Notes under the pieces: model-generated | The model's database searches: none | What the model saw: the letters and a program-made list of their open reading frames with translations, nothing else | Told to the model about the DNA's origin: nothing | Part shown: in pieces, positions 6,894 to 14,767 of the stretch | Layout: each line of letters begins with the position of its first letter | Numbering within the stretch: the stretch's first letter is position 1 | Translations under genes and position numbers: made by a program | From: Campylobacterales bacterium | GTDB lineage: Bacteria > Campylobacterota > Campylobacteria > Campylobacterales > QNZT01 | Direction of reading: 5' to 3' | DNA: 15,433 nt | NCBI GenBank assembly: GCA_027055005.1 | Contig: JALUNR010000023.1 | Coordinates: 1-15,433, forward strand

Positions 6894-8009
6894 CTATTTA
6901 AACCACCCTTTAACTCTGTTTACTAACTCATCAAAGCGACTTTCGTGGGGAGTACTCTCACATCCAAAACTTTCACCCAATTTTTCTAAAAGTTCTTTTT
7001 GTTCATCACTAAGTTTTTTAGGATAAGTTATTTTTATCTGTACTATTTGTTTTCCTCTACCTCGTCCATGTACATCATCTATCCCCTCTTCTTTTAAAAT
7101 AAACTGTTTTTTATCCTCTACTGAAGGTGGGATTTTTATCTCTTTTTCTCCTCTTAGAGTTGGAACTTTTATCACTCCTCCTAAGATCGCTTTTGTAAAA
7201 AAGATAGGAACTTCTATATATACATTTACTCCATCTCTCACAAAATGTTCATCATCTTTTACCAGTACAACAACATAAAGATCACCACGTCTTCCATTTA
7301 GTACATTTCCTTTTCCACTAACTCTTATTCTATTTCCATGATCTATTCCTGCTGGAATTTTTACAGTAGTTGTTTCATTTTTTTGTATAAAACCTTCACC
7401 ATCACACTCTTTACATCTGTTTTTAACAATACTACCACTTCCACCACATCTATCACAAGTTTGAGAAAAAGTCATAAATCCTTGACGATAATAAACTTCA
7501 CCTCTTCCACTACAATCTGGACAAACTTGTTTTTCACCATTTTCATCACCACTTCCATTACACTTTTTACAAGTAGTAAGATACTCATATGTTATATCTT
7601 TTTCACATCCAAAAACAGCTTCATAGAACTCTAACTCTACTTCACTTTGGGTATCTAATGGATACTTTTGATTACTTCTTTTAGTACCAAAACCACTACT
7701 AAAACCTCCACCAAAAAAAGACTCAAATATTGAATTTAAATCATTCATATTCATATCACTAAAACCACTAAAACCATTGTTCTCTAAACCTTCATGACCA
7801 TATCTATCATATGTAGCTTTTTTTTGAGGATCACTTAGAACTTGGTAAGCTTCATTTACAAGCTTAAACTTTTCTTCTGCTTCCTTATCACCTTGATTTC
7901 TATCTGGGTGGTACTTCATAGCTAACTTTCTATAAGCTTTTTTGATCTCATTTCCATTTGCATCTTTGCTTATTTCTAATAATTCATAATAGTCAACTTT
8001 CATAGACAT
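6894..8009 (-). CDS. dnaJ: Chaperone DnaJ (type I Hsp40)
   Basis: Co-chaperone that hands unfolded clients to DnaK and stimulates its ATPase. All type I parts are present in order: J domain (about 4-70, HPD at 34-36), Gly/Phe-rich linker (about 75-110, GFSGFSD and FFGGGFSSGFG), a zinc-finger region with four CxxCxGxG repeats (C147/C150, C163/C166, C185/C188, C199/C202) and the C-terminal client-binding domains ending near 371. Length is typical. The start ATG at 8009 has AGGAG 8 bases upstream; a second ATG two codons later is less well placed. dnaK and grpE are not adjacent. I looked in the upstream region for CIRCE (HrcA) and HAIR (HspR) operators and saw neither, so heat control, if any, is not by a recognisable site here. 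Confidence 0.97.
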   Translation of the reverse strand: MSMKVDYYELLEISKDANGNEIKKAYRKLAMKYHPDRNQGDKEAEEKFKLVNEAYQVLSDPQKKATYDRYGHEGLENNGFSGFSDMNMNDLNSIFESFFGGGFSSGFGTKRSNQKYPLDTQSEVELEFYEAVFGCEKDITYEYLTTCKKCNGSGDENGEKQVCPDCSGRGEVYYRQGFMTFSQTCDRCGGSGSIVKNRCKECDGEGFIQKNETTTVKIPAGIDHGNRIRVSGKGNVLNGRRGDLYVVVLVKDDEHFVRDGVNVYIEVPIFFTKAILGGVIKVPTLRGEKEIKIPPSVEDKKQFILKEEGIDDVHGRGRGKQIVQIKITYPKKLSDEQKELLEKLGESFGCESTPHESRFDELVNRVKGWFK

Positions 8010-8071
8010 ATCTTTTTCTCCTGTTAGTTATAAAATATAATTTCTGTGATATTATCTAAGCTACCCTTAAG

Positions 8072-8088
8072 CTTATAAAAATTTTATA
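8072..8088 (-). promoter_or_regulatory. Candidate dnaJ promoter with perfect inverted repeat
   Basis: TATAAAA and TTTTATA (8074-8080 and 8082-8088) form a perfect 7-bp inverted repeat around one base. On the minus strand its inner edge gives TATAAG (8077-8072), a possible -10 for dnaJ with T-rich sequence before it and a leader of about 55 nt. The repeat could be an operator or simply the symmetry of AT-rich promoter DNA. Confidence 0.3.
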
Positions 8089-8114
8089 TTTTTTTCAAAA
8101 TTTACTAAAAAATA

Positions 8115-8136
8115 TTTTTTTTTTGACGATATAAAT
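8115..8136 (+). promoter_or_regulatory. Candidate promoter of the diguanylate cyclase gene
   Basis: A run of ten T (8115-8124) leads, after GACGA, to TATAAAT (8130-8136), a good Campylobacterota -10. The start would be near 8142, giving a leader of about 20 nt that includes the AAGG ribosome binding site. A TTGACG (8123-8128) is also present but lies too close to that -10 to be its -35. Confidence 0.5.
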
Positions 8137-8163
8137 ACAGGAACAAAATATAAAGGCTTTAAT

Positions 8164-8976
8164 GTGGAAGATAAAAATTTACAGCAAATTACAGATGCGG
8201 TTTTAAAAGAATTAAAAAAGTTTGAAATTGTAACTCCTGAACTTTTTAATAGTGTATATGTAAAAAAAGTAAAAGAGTTAAATCTCCTTGACCAAATAGA
8301 TATAGAAGAAATTTCTAGTGATAAGATACTTAAAAAATACTATGAATTACAAGCCCAAACTGAAGAAAATGTTAAAATCTTAGATGAAAGTGCAAAGAAA
8401 GCTCAAAAAGCGATAAAAACTAAAGATGATACAATGTTGGATGAAGTTAACTCTAAAATGGAAAGTTTATTAGAAAAAATTTCAAAATTACAAGAACAGG
8501 TATATTTGGATGAGTTAACTAAAGCATATAATAGAAAATATCTTTTTGAAGAAGTTTTAAAAGATGATTACTTTAAAAAAGATGGTGTAGTTACATTTAT
8601 AGATCTTGATAAATTTAAATACATAAATGATAATTTTGGTCATATAGTAGGAGATAAAGTTCTTTCTATGATAGCCAATCTGTTAAAAGGATTAGGAAAT
8701 AGTAGTGTTATAAGATATGGGGGAGATGAATTTATAGTAGTTTCTACTTTACCAAAACAAGAAGTAAAAGCTTTTTTTGAAGACACTATTAAAAAACTTT
8801 CAAGGAAAAGTTTTAAACATAAAGATGAAAAATTTAAAGTAGGATTTAGTTTTGGAGTTGAAGAGTTTAGTAAAAATGATAGCTTTTCTGAAATAGTAGA
8901 AAAAGTTGATAAAGTTATGTATAAACAAAAAAAGCTAAAAAAGCTAAAAGAACAAAAAACACTAGAAGTTGCATAA
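8164..8976 (+). CDS. Soluble GGDEF-domain diguanylate cyclase
   Basis: Likely makes cyclic di-GMP from two GTP. The C-terminal GGDEF domain spans about 112-262: DELTKAYNR (116-124), the metal-binding FIDLDKFKYINDNFGH (145-160) and an intact RYGGDEF with GGDEF at 186-190. The inhibitory I-site RxxD expected just before the GGDEF loop is absent (GLGN at 177-180), so product inhibition at that site is unlikely. Residues 1-111 have no signal peptide, membrane segment or recognised sensor; about 55-112 look like a dimerising coiled coil leading into the catalytic domain. The start is a GTG with AAAGG 7 bases upstream; an overlapping ATG two bases earlier is in the wrong frame. It lies divergent from dnaJ and upstream of argG, separated by a hairpin. 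Input signal unknown. Confidence 0.92.
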   Translation: MEDKNLQQITDAVLKELKKFEIVTPELFNSVYVKKVKELNLLDQIDIEEISSDKILKKYYELQAQTEENVKILDESAKKAQKAIKTKDDTMLDEVNSKMESLLEKISKLQEQVYLDELTKAYNRKYLFEEVLKDDYFKKDGVVTFIDLDKFKYINDNFGHIVGDKVLSMIANLLKGLGNSSVIRYGGDEFIVVSTLPKQEVKAFFEDTIKKLSRKSFKHKDEKFKVGFSFGVEEFSKNDSFSEIVEKVDKVMYKQKKLKKLKEQKTLEVA

Positions 8977-8990
8977 ATTTAACTTTTATT

Positions 8991-9018
8991 GGATAGAATC
9001 CTATAAAAAATTTATAGG
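8991..9018 (+). promoter_or_regulatory. Palindromic argG leader: candidate promoter and operator or hairpin
   Basis: In the 58-bp gap before argG, CCTATAAA (9000-9007) and TTTATAGG (9011-9018) form a perfect 8-bp inverted repeat with a 3-base loop. It is preceded by, and shares bases with, a smaller palindrome GGAT-AGA-ATCC (8991-9001). Inside the smaller one lies TAGAAT (8994-8999), a possible -10 that would start transcription near 9006, within the larger repeat. No U-tract follows, so it is not a classic terminator. An operator for an arginine-responsive regulator is an inference only. Confidence 0.5.
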
Positions 9019-9034
9019 TAAATAGAGGTAAATT

Positions 9035-10246
9035 ATGAGTAAAAAACAAGTTAAAAAAGTAGTCCTAGCTTATAGTGGGGGATTAGATACATCTATCATA
9101 CTAAAATGGTTACAAGATGAATACAAATGTGAAGTAGTAACTTTTACTGCTGATGTTGGTCAAGGAGAAGAGTTAGAACCTGCAAGACTAAAAGCCCTTG
9201 AACTTGGTATAAAACCAGAAAATATTTTTATAGAGGATTTAAGAGAAGAGTTTGTAAAAGATTTTGTTTTCCCTATGTTTAGAGCAAATGCTATATATGA
9301 GGGTGAGTATCTACTTGGAACTTCTATAGCTAGACCACTTATCGCAAAAAAACAAGTTGAGATAGCAAACAGAGTTGGTGCTGATGGTGTAGCCCATGGT
9401 GCAACAGGAAAAGGAAATGACCAAGTTAGATTTGAGATAGGATATCTTAGTCAAAATCCTAACCTTACTATTATAGCTCCTTGGAGAGAGTGGGATTTAA
9501 ACTCAAGAGAAAAACTACTTTCTTATGCAAAAAAGCATGGGATAAAAATAGAGCAAAAAAAAGGAAAATCCCCATACTCTATGGATGCAAACTTACTACA
9601 TATATCTTATGAAGGTTTAATCTTAGAAGATCCAAACAGAGAACCAGAAGAGAGTATGTGGAGATGGTCAGTTAGCCCAGAAAATGCTCCAGATACTCCT
9701 CAATATATAGAGATAGAGTATAAAAATGGAGACCCAGTAGCAGTAAATGGAGAAAAACTATCTCCTGCTCAGATTTTAACTAAACTAAATACTCTTGGAA
9801 ATAAGCATGGTATAGGAAGGATAGATATAGTAGAAAATAGATATGTAGGGATGAAAGCTAGAGGATGTTATGAAACTCCTGGAGGAACTATCATGTTAAA
9901 AGCTCACAGAGCTATAGAATCCATAACACTTGATCGTGAAGCTGCCCACTTAAAAGATGAGTTGATGCCAAAATATGCAAAACTTATTTATAATGGTTTT
10001 TGGTTTTCACCGGAAAGAGAGATGCTTCAAGCTGCTATCGATAAATCTCAAGAAAATGTAAATGGAGTAGTTAAACTAAAACTTTACAAAGGAAATATTA
10101 TGGTAGTTGGTAGAAAATCTCCAAATTCTCTTTTTAGTGAAGAGTTTTCTACTTTTGAAGAAGATGAAGTATATAATCAAAAAGATGCAGAAGGTTTTAT
10201 AAAACTAAATGCTCTTAGATTTATCATAAATAAAAATAAGAAATAA
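9035..10246 (+). CDS. argG: Argininosuccinate synthase
   Basis: Joins citrulline and aspartate with ATP cleavage to AMP and pyrophosphate, the penultimate step of arginine synthesis, in the cytosol. The N-terminal ATP pyrophosphatase P-loop SGGLDTS is at 14-20. Other strong family blocks are EYLLGTSIARPLIA (91-104), HGATGKGNDQVRFE (121-134) and, further on, SMDANLLHISYEG and the GRIDIVENRYVGMKARG/YETPGGT region of the C-terminal domain. At 403 aa it is the usual short form and looks complete. The ATG has GAGG 6 bases upstream. The next gene begins 5 bases after its stop, so argG appears to head a four-gene run into cell-wall genes; the upstream palindromes may regulate the whole run. No other arg gene is in the window. 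Confidence 0.97.
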   Translation: MSKKQVKKVVLAYSGGLDTSIILKWLQDEYKCEVVTFTADVGQGEELEPARLKALELGIKPENIFIEDLREEFVKDFVFPMFRANAIYEGEYLLGTSIARPLIAKKQVEIANRVGADGVAHGATGKGNDQVRFEIGYLSQNPNLTIIAPWREWDLNSREKLLSYAKKHGIKIEQKKGKSPYSMDANLLHISYEGLILEDPNREPEESMWRWSVSPENAPDTPQYIEIEYKNGDPVAVNGEKLSPAQILTKLNTLGNKHGIGRIDIVENRYVGMKARGCYETPGGTIMLKAHRAIESITLDREAAHLKDELMPKYAKLIYNGFWFSPEREMLQAAIDKSQENVNGVVKLKLYKGNIMVVGRKSPNSLFSEEFSTFEEDEVYNQKDAEGFIKLNALRFIINKNKK

Positions 10247-10251
10247 TTTCT

Positions 10252-10977
10252 ATGGCAATAAGAGAAATAACTTATAAAAATAACTCTTTTGCCATAAATT
10301 ATGAGATAAAAAACCCCACCCAAAAAAATTCAATCCTTTTTTTACATGGATGGGGAAGTAACAAAGAGGTTAGCAAATCTGCTTTTTATAACCTATTTTC
10401 AAACTATAAACATATATATATAGATATGCCCGGATTTGGGAAAAGTAAAAATGAAAATCAAATCTTAACCACTCATGACTACTACCTCATAACAAAGGAG
10501 TTTTTAACTACTTTAAACACCACTCCAAAAATCATAGTTGGACATTCATTTGGTGGAAAAGTTGCTACTCTTTTAAAGCCTAAACTTTTAGTACTTCTTA
10601 GCTCTGCTGGAATTGTTCCTAAAAAATCTTTTAAAGTAAGAAGTAAAATAACAATTTTTAAGTTTTTTAAATCTTTGGGATTAGGTAAACTTTATAAACT
10701 TTTTGCATCCAAAGATGTAGATGGTATGAACAAAAATATGTATGAAACTTTTAAAAATGTTGTAGATGAAAAATTTGATGAAGTATTTAAAAGTTATGAT
10801 AAAAAAGCTCTTCTTTTTTGGGGAAGAGAAGACGATGCAACTCCACTAGAGAGTGGGAAAACGATGCATTCATATATAAAAAATAGTTTATTTTATCCAC
10901 TTGAGGGAAATCATTACTTTTTTTTAGAACCTAAAAATGCAAAATTTATAGAGGAAAAAATAGATGAATTATTTTAA
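10252..10977 (+). CDS. Alpha/beta hydrolase
   Basis: A single-domain alpha/beta hydrolase of 241 residues with the expected landmarks: oxyanion HGWG (32-35), DMPGFGKS (58-65), the nucleophile elbow GHSFGG with Ser99 (97-102), an acidic residue at D194/D195 after a core strand (LLFWGREDDATP) and the catalytic His221 (EGNHYFF). The catalytic triad is therefore complete and it should be an active esterase, lipase or thioesterase-like enzyme; the substrate cannot be told from the sequence. There is no signal peptide, so it is cytosolic. It overlaps the murF start by 14 bases, and from memory a hydrolase gene also neighbours murF in Campylobacter, which suggests a link with cell-wall synthesis, unproven. 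The ribosome binding site is weak; the start is 5 bases after the argG stop. Confidence 0.85.
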   Translation: MAIREITYKNNSFAINYEIKNPTQKNSILFLHGWGSNKEVSKSAFYNLFSNYKHIYIDMPGFGKSKNENQILTTHDYYLITKEFLTTLNTTPKIIVGHSFGGKVATLLKPKLLVLLSSAGIVPKKSFKVRSKITIFKFFKSLGLGKLYKLFASKDVDGMNKNMYETFKNVVDEKFDEVFKSYDKKALLFWGREDDATPLESGKTMHSYIKNSLFYPLEGNHYFFLEPKNAKFIEEKIDELF

Positions 10978-12409
10978 TATTTTTACAGCTTTTTCACATA
11001 TATTACTTGTTTTAACTTTAGGATACTACCTTATTACACTTCTTCAATGGTATAACTATAAGATAGAAAGAGTGATAAAAAATCATAAAAAAATTTCTTG
11101 GCACTTTTTATACTTCTTTTTACCAATATTAGCCTACTATTTAGCAGGAAAATATTTTTGGATTTATTTTTATTTTGGACTTCTACCTGCGATTTACCTT
11201 TGGTACAGAAAACTTGATAAGCCTTTAGTTTTTACAAAAAGAGTGAAAAACTTCTTTTTTATACTTCTTTTTATAACTCTGTTTTTAGATACTTTATGCT
11301 GGATTAAATTTTACTGTAAAATTTTACCAACTTTAATACCTCTTATCTTGACACTTATTATTTCAAATACTATCCAAAAAATAATATTTAACTCATATAA
11401 AAAAGAGGCAATAAAAAAACTAAAAGAGATAAACCCAACTATTATAGCTATAACAGCAAGTTATGGGAAAACAAGTATAAAAAACTTTATTTATCAAATA
11501 ATAAAAAAAGAATTTATATCTTATAAAACTCCAAGAAGTGTAAATACCTTGGCAGGGCTAATACAAGATATAAATAATGATTTACCCCAAAATAGTGAAG
11601 TTTATATTGCAGAAGCGGGAGCAAGACAAAGAGGTGATATAGATGAAATAGCTACATTTTTAAATCAACAGATATCAGTTGTGGGTAGTATTGGACCAGC
11701 ACATATAGAGTATTTTAAATCTCTTGATAACATAAGAGATACAAAAATGGAAATACTAAATTCAAAAAAGTTACAAAAAGCCTTTATACATACAAGTGCA
11801 AATGTCAATCCAAAAAATGATAAAAGAGTAGAAATCTTTGGAAATGATATAAAGTTGATTTGTTCAAACTTAGATGGTATAACTTTTAGTATAAAACTAA
11901 ATAACAAAGAAGAAGAGTTTTTTGCACCAATTCTAGGTTCTTTTAATACAATAAATATAACAGCAGCCATAAAAGTAGCTTACTTTTTAGGTATAGATAT
12001 AGAAAAAATAAAAAAAGCAGTATCAACTCTTCCACAGGTAGAACATCGTCTTCAAAAAATAGAAGCGGGAGGTAAACTTATCATAGATGATAGCTTTAAC
12101 GGGAACTTTGAAGGAATGAGTAGTTCTTATGATTTAGCTTCACTTTATAATGGAAGAAAAGTTATCATAACTCCAGGAATTGTAGAAAGCAGTGATGAAG
12201 CAAATGAAAAGTTAGCTAAAAAGATAGATAAAATTTTTGATTTAGTTATTATTACAGGTGAGCTAAATAAAGATATATTAGATCATAATATCTCTAATAC
12301 TAAAAAAATAATATTAAAAGATAAATCAAAAATCCAAAATCTTTTAGCAAAAGAAACAAAAGCAGGTGATTTGATCCTCTTTTCAAATGATGCACCAAAT
12401 TTTATATAA
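10964..12409 (+). CDS. murF: UDP-MurNAc-tripeptide D-Ala-D-Ala ligase with membrane N-terminus
   Basis: MurF adds D-Ala-D-Ala to UDP-MurNAc-tripeptide, the last cytoplasmic step of the peptidoglycan precursor. The Mur ligase part starts near 155: ATP P-loop ITASYGKTS (163-171), TPRSVNTLAGL (189-199), AEAGARQRGDI (216-226), GPAHIEYF (244-251), then HRLQKIEAGGKLIIDDSFNGN, the family's GR-L-x and DDSYNANP region in variant form. Residues 1-145 are instead hydrophobic, with about four to five membrane segments (near 8-28, 47-60, 64-80, 97-115, 120-137) and basic loops. This replaces the usual soluble substrate domain at the N-terminus, so the enzyme is probably anchored in the inner membrane. Total 481 aa. 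It overlaps the hydrolase by 14 bases, with GAGG 9 bases before the ATG. The assignment to MurF rather than another Mur ligase rests on these motifs. Confidence 0.85.
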   Translation: MNYFNIFTAFSHILLVLTLGYYLITLLQWYNYKIERVIKNHKKISWHFLYFFLPILAYYLAGKYFWIYFYFGLLPAIYLWYRKLDKPLVFTKRVKNFFFILLFITLFLDTLCWIKFYCKILPTLIPLILTLIISNTIQKIIFNSYKKEAIKKLKEINPTIIAITASYGKTSIKNFIYQIIKKEFISYKTPRSVNTLAGLIQDINNDLPQNSEVYIAEAGARQRGDIDEIATFLNQQISVVGSIGPAHIEYFKSLDNIRDTKMEILNSKKLQKAFIHTSANVNPKNDKRVEIFGNDIKLICSNLDGITFSIKLNNKEEEFFAPILGSFNTINITAAIKVAYFLGIDIEKIKKAVSTLPQVEHRLQKIEAGGKLIIDDSFNGNFEGMSSSYDLASLYNGRKVIITPGIVESSDEANEKLAKKIDKIFDLVIITGELNKDILDHNISNTKKIILKDKSKIQNLLAKETKAGDLILFSNDAPNFI

Positions 12410-12419
12410 AGGTTAAATA

Positions 12420-13439
12420 TTGGCTATAAAATGGCATGTAAAATTAAGAAGAAAAATAGCAAAAAACATAAATCAAACTCTAGCAAAGTTATTTACCAAA
12501 AAACAAAATAATTTTCCATTACCAAAAGAAGAAATAAAAAGGATTTTAATAATAAGAATAAATTATCGAATAGGAAATATAATCTTTCAAACTCCACTTA
12601 TAAATGCAATAAATAATATTTTTCCAAATGCAAAGATTGATTTTGTTCTTGGAGCTCCATATATAACTTCACTTATTGAAGGTATGCCAAATATAAATAA
12701 AGTTTACTCTTTTGATAGAAAACTTTTAGCAAAACCACTCCAAGCCATAAACCTTATAAAAGATATCAATCAAAACAGTTACGATTTAACTATAACTTCA
12801 AATCTTAGCTCTTCTAGCGATAAAATAGCAACTCTTTTAGTAAAAGCTCCATACAAAGTTGGATTTTTTGATTTAAATCAATACCTACCTGTTACACATA
12901 GTATTGAAATAACAAATAACTTTAATAAACTTCATGAAGCTTTAAAGCCATTGGAGTTAGTAAAAGTTTTTGGAGAAAATCCAAACAACTTTGAAAGAGA
13001 GTTAAACTTAAAAATCAAAAAAGTAAAAAAGACAAATTTTATAGGAATTTTCAGAGATGCTAGAGGAGAAAAAAAGTATCAAAACTATTTTTGGCAAGAG
13101 TTAGTTGATGAGTTAAAAAAACTAGATAACTCTTTAAAATTCATAGATATTTTAGATCCAAATAACAAAACTCCACTAAATAATGAGATAAAAACTATGA
13201 GTGAAAAAAATCTAAGAGAATTGTCTAAAGAAATCTCAACATTAAAAGCCTTTATTTGTGCAGATACTGGACCTATGCATCTTTCTTCTGCAGTAAAAAC
13301 TCCGACAATAGCACTTTTTAAAGCAACCTCTCCTACTCTTTATGGCACTTTAGGTAAAAATGACCTATCTCTTGTAACTAAAGATTTAGATATAAAATCT
13401 CTAGCTAAAAAAATAAATAAACATTTAAAAACTATTTAA
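12420..13439 (+). CDS. Family 9 glycosyltransferase (heptosyltransferase-like)
   Basis: Resembles ADP-heptose:LPS heptosyltransferases (GT9, WaaC/WaaF type), cytoplasmic-face enzymes that build the LPS inner core. The C-terminal sugar-nucleotide signature is clear: CADTGPMHLSSAVKTPTIALF (280-300) and TSPTLYGTLG (303-312). The N-terminal family motif is RIGNIIFQTPL (50-60), where active heptosyltransferases usually have Gly-Asp; the Asp taken as catalytic base is Asn53 here. Residues 1-40 are basic and could sit on the membrane surface. The start is TTG at 12420 with AAAGG 7 bases upstream; the nearby ATGs are out of frame. It lies 10 bases after murF, ending the plus-strand run, and its stop overlaps the stop of the converging SPFH gene. 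Acceptor and donor are unknown. Confidence 0.8.
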   Translation: MAIKWHVKLRRKIAKNINQTLAKLFTKKQNNFPLPKEEIKRILIIRINYRIGNIIFQTPLINAINNIFPNAKIDFVLGAPYITSLIEGMPNINKVYSFDRKLLAKPLQAINLIKDINQNSYDLTITSNLSSSSDKIATLLVKAPYKVGFFDLNQYLPVTHSIEITNNFNKLHEALKPLELVKVFGENPNNFERELNLKIKKVKKTNFIGIFRDARGEKKYQNYFWQELVDELKKLDNSLKFIDILDPNNKTPLNNEIKTMSEKNLRELSKEISTLKAFICADTGPMHLSSAVKTPTIALFKATSPTLYGTLGKNDLSLVTKDLDIKSLAKKINKHLKTI

Positions 13440-14289
13440 AAGCTCCTAACATTCCTTTCAAAGTAGCTTGTAAATCAGCTGGATAAATAACAATCTTTGA
13501 GTTTTCACTTTTACTCATATTTTCTAGTGAATTTATATATCTATCTCCTAGTAAAAACATAGCAGGAAGTTCTTTATCTGCTATCTTGTCACTTATCATT
13601 TCTATAGCCTGAGCAGATGCATCAGCTAGTGCCACTTGAGCTTCAGCTTCTTTTTTTGCTGATTGAAGTTTTCCTTCTGCTTCAAGTATCATCGCATTTT
13701 TCTTACCCTCAGCAGTTGTTTCAACAGCTCTTCTCTCCCTCTCTGCTGCTGCTTGTCGTTCCATAGATTCTTGCATAGACTTACTTGGTTTTATATCTTG
13801 AATTTCAACAGACTTTACAGTAACTCCCCAGTCAGCTACATCATCTATAATCTGCTCTTTTAGCTTAGTTTTTATATGCTCTCTATTTGATAAAGCTTCA
13901 TCTAGTTTCATCTCACCTATGATAGACCTTAGGGTTGTCATAATAAGATTTACAATAGCTAGTTTAAAGTTTTCTATCCCATATATGGCATCTACTGGAT
14001 TTGTAACTCTTATAAAAGAAACAGCATTTGTTAGTATTACAGCATTATCTTTAGTAATAACTTCCTGCTGTGGAATATCTAAGATTATATCTCTAGTTGT
14101 TACTTTTTGTCTAATACTCTCTATATAGGGAATAATTAAGTTTAATCCAGGATGTAAAACTCTACTATACTTTCCAAGCTTTTCTACTAACCATTCCTCA
14201 CCTTGTGGCACTGTTTTTATACCTTTAAAGAGTGTTACTATAACTAACACTACTAAAACTAGCAATATATTTAAACTTTCATTATACAT
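13432..14289 (-). CDS. SPFH/band 7 (stomatin-like) membrane protein
   Basis: A stomatin/QmcA-type protein. One membrane segment (6-22) is followed by the SPFH domain (about 25-180; VPQGEEWLVEKLGKYSRVLHPGLNLIIP and TTRDIILDIPQQEVITKDN are strong family blocks), then an Ala/Glu-rich coiled coil (175-232) and a short hydrophobic C-terminal region. Family members form large ring or cage oligomers in the inner membrane and organise lipid microdomains or restrain membrane proteases such as FtsH. Length 285 is typical. It follows the NfeD gene by 2 bases, the standard pairing for this family, with AAGGA before its ATG lying in the end of the NfeD gene. The 3' end overlaps the converging glycosyltransferase gene by 8 bases. 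Confidence 0.93.
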   Translation of the reverse strand: MYNESLNILLVLVVLVIVTLFKGIKTVPQGEEWLVEKLGKYSRVLHPGLNLIIPYIESIRQKVTTRDIILDIPQQEVITKDNAVILTNAVSFIRVTNPVDAIYGIENFKLAIVNLIMTTLRSIIGEMKLDEALSNREHIKTKLKEQIIDDVADWGVTVKSVEIQDIKPSKSMQESMERQAAAERERRAVETTAEGKKNAMILEAEGKLQSAKKEAEAQVALADASAQAIEMISDKIADKELPAMFLLGDRYINSLENMSKSENSKIVIYPADLQATLKGMLGAFK

Positions 14290-14291
14290 AT

Positions 14292-14744
14292 TTAAATCCT
14301 TTCTACTTTTATAAGTTGTCCATTTATTTCAACTATTTTAACTCTACTTCCCACATCTATATCTTTATCACTTGTTGCGACCCAAGTTGTATTACCCAAA
14401 ACGGGAATATCAAAAACAACTTCTCCTCTTTGATTTGGCTTTATTTCCTTTTTTATTGTTCCATAAGTATCTAATCGATAATTTGATTGTCCACTTTTTT
14501 TTATCGTTTTATCTCTTAGAAGTTTAAACCAAATAGTTATACCTATTAAAGATAATATAATCCACAAAGTAAGTTCAGTATTAAAAGTTATCAATATTAC
14601 TAAAGAAATGATACCAACTAATATAGCACCAACAGCTAATGTTAATACAAAAAAAGTCCCTGTCAATAATTCAATAAGCAAAAGTACTAAACCAAAAACT
14701 ATCCAATGCCACCAAAGTATCACTTCATTTAAAGTTTCTATCAT
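14292..14744 (-). CDS. NfeD-family membrane protein
   Basis: The short (NfeD1b-type) form without a serine protease domain. Three hydrophobic segments (about 12-29, 32-52, 57-75) are followed by a soluble OB-fold domain (about 92-150; GTIKKEIKPNQRGEVVF ... VGSRVKIVEINGQLIKVERI). It partners the SPFH protein encoded next, with which it is likely to form an inner-membrane complex. I start at ATG 14744 (150 aa) because AGGAG lies 8 bases upstream and the protein then begins directly before the first membrane segment. A longer frame reaching 14867 is open but overlaps the divergent thioesterase gene and the promoter, so I reject it. Confidence 0.9.
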   Translation of the reverse strand: MIETLNEVILWWHWIVFGLVLLLIELLTGTFFVLTLAVGAILVGIISLVILITFNTELTLWIILSLIGITIWFKLLRDKTIKKSGQSNYRLDTYGTIKKEIKPNQRGEVVFDIPVLGNTTWVATSDKDIDVGSRVKIVEINGQLIKVERI

Positions 14745-14767
14745 TTTACGGACTCCTAATCTTTGTA

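Noticed and set aside
8115..8124. Ten-T run as a terminator for an upstream plus-strand gene
   Set aside because: No plus-strand gene lies upstream and no GC-rich stem precedes it; it sits in the usual place of the T-rich element before a -10.
8010..8163. CIRCE or HAIR heat-shock operator, or a c-di-GMP riboswitch, between dnaJ and the GGDEF gene
   Set aside because: Neither operator consensus is present on either strand, and the predicted GGDEF-gene leader (about 20 nt) is too short for a riboswitch.
11665..11970. Open frame of 101 codons on the minus strand inside murF
   Set aside because: Antisense to conserved Mur ligase sequence, with composition typical of a shadow frame.
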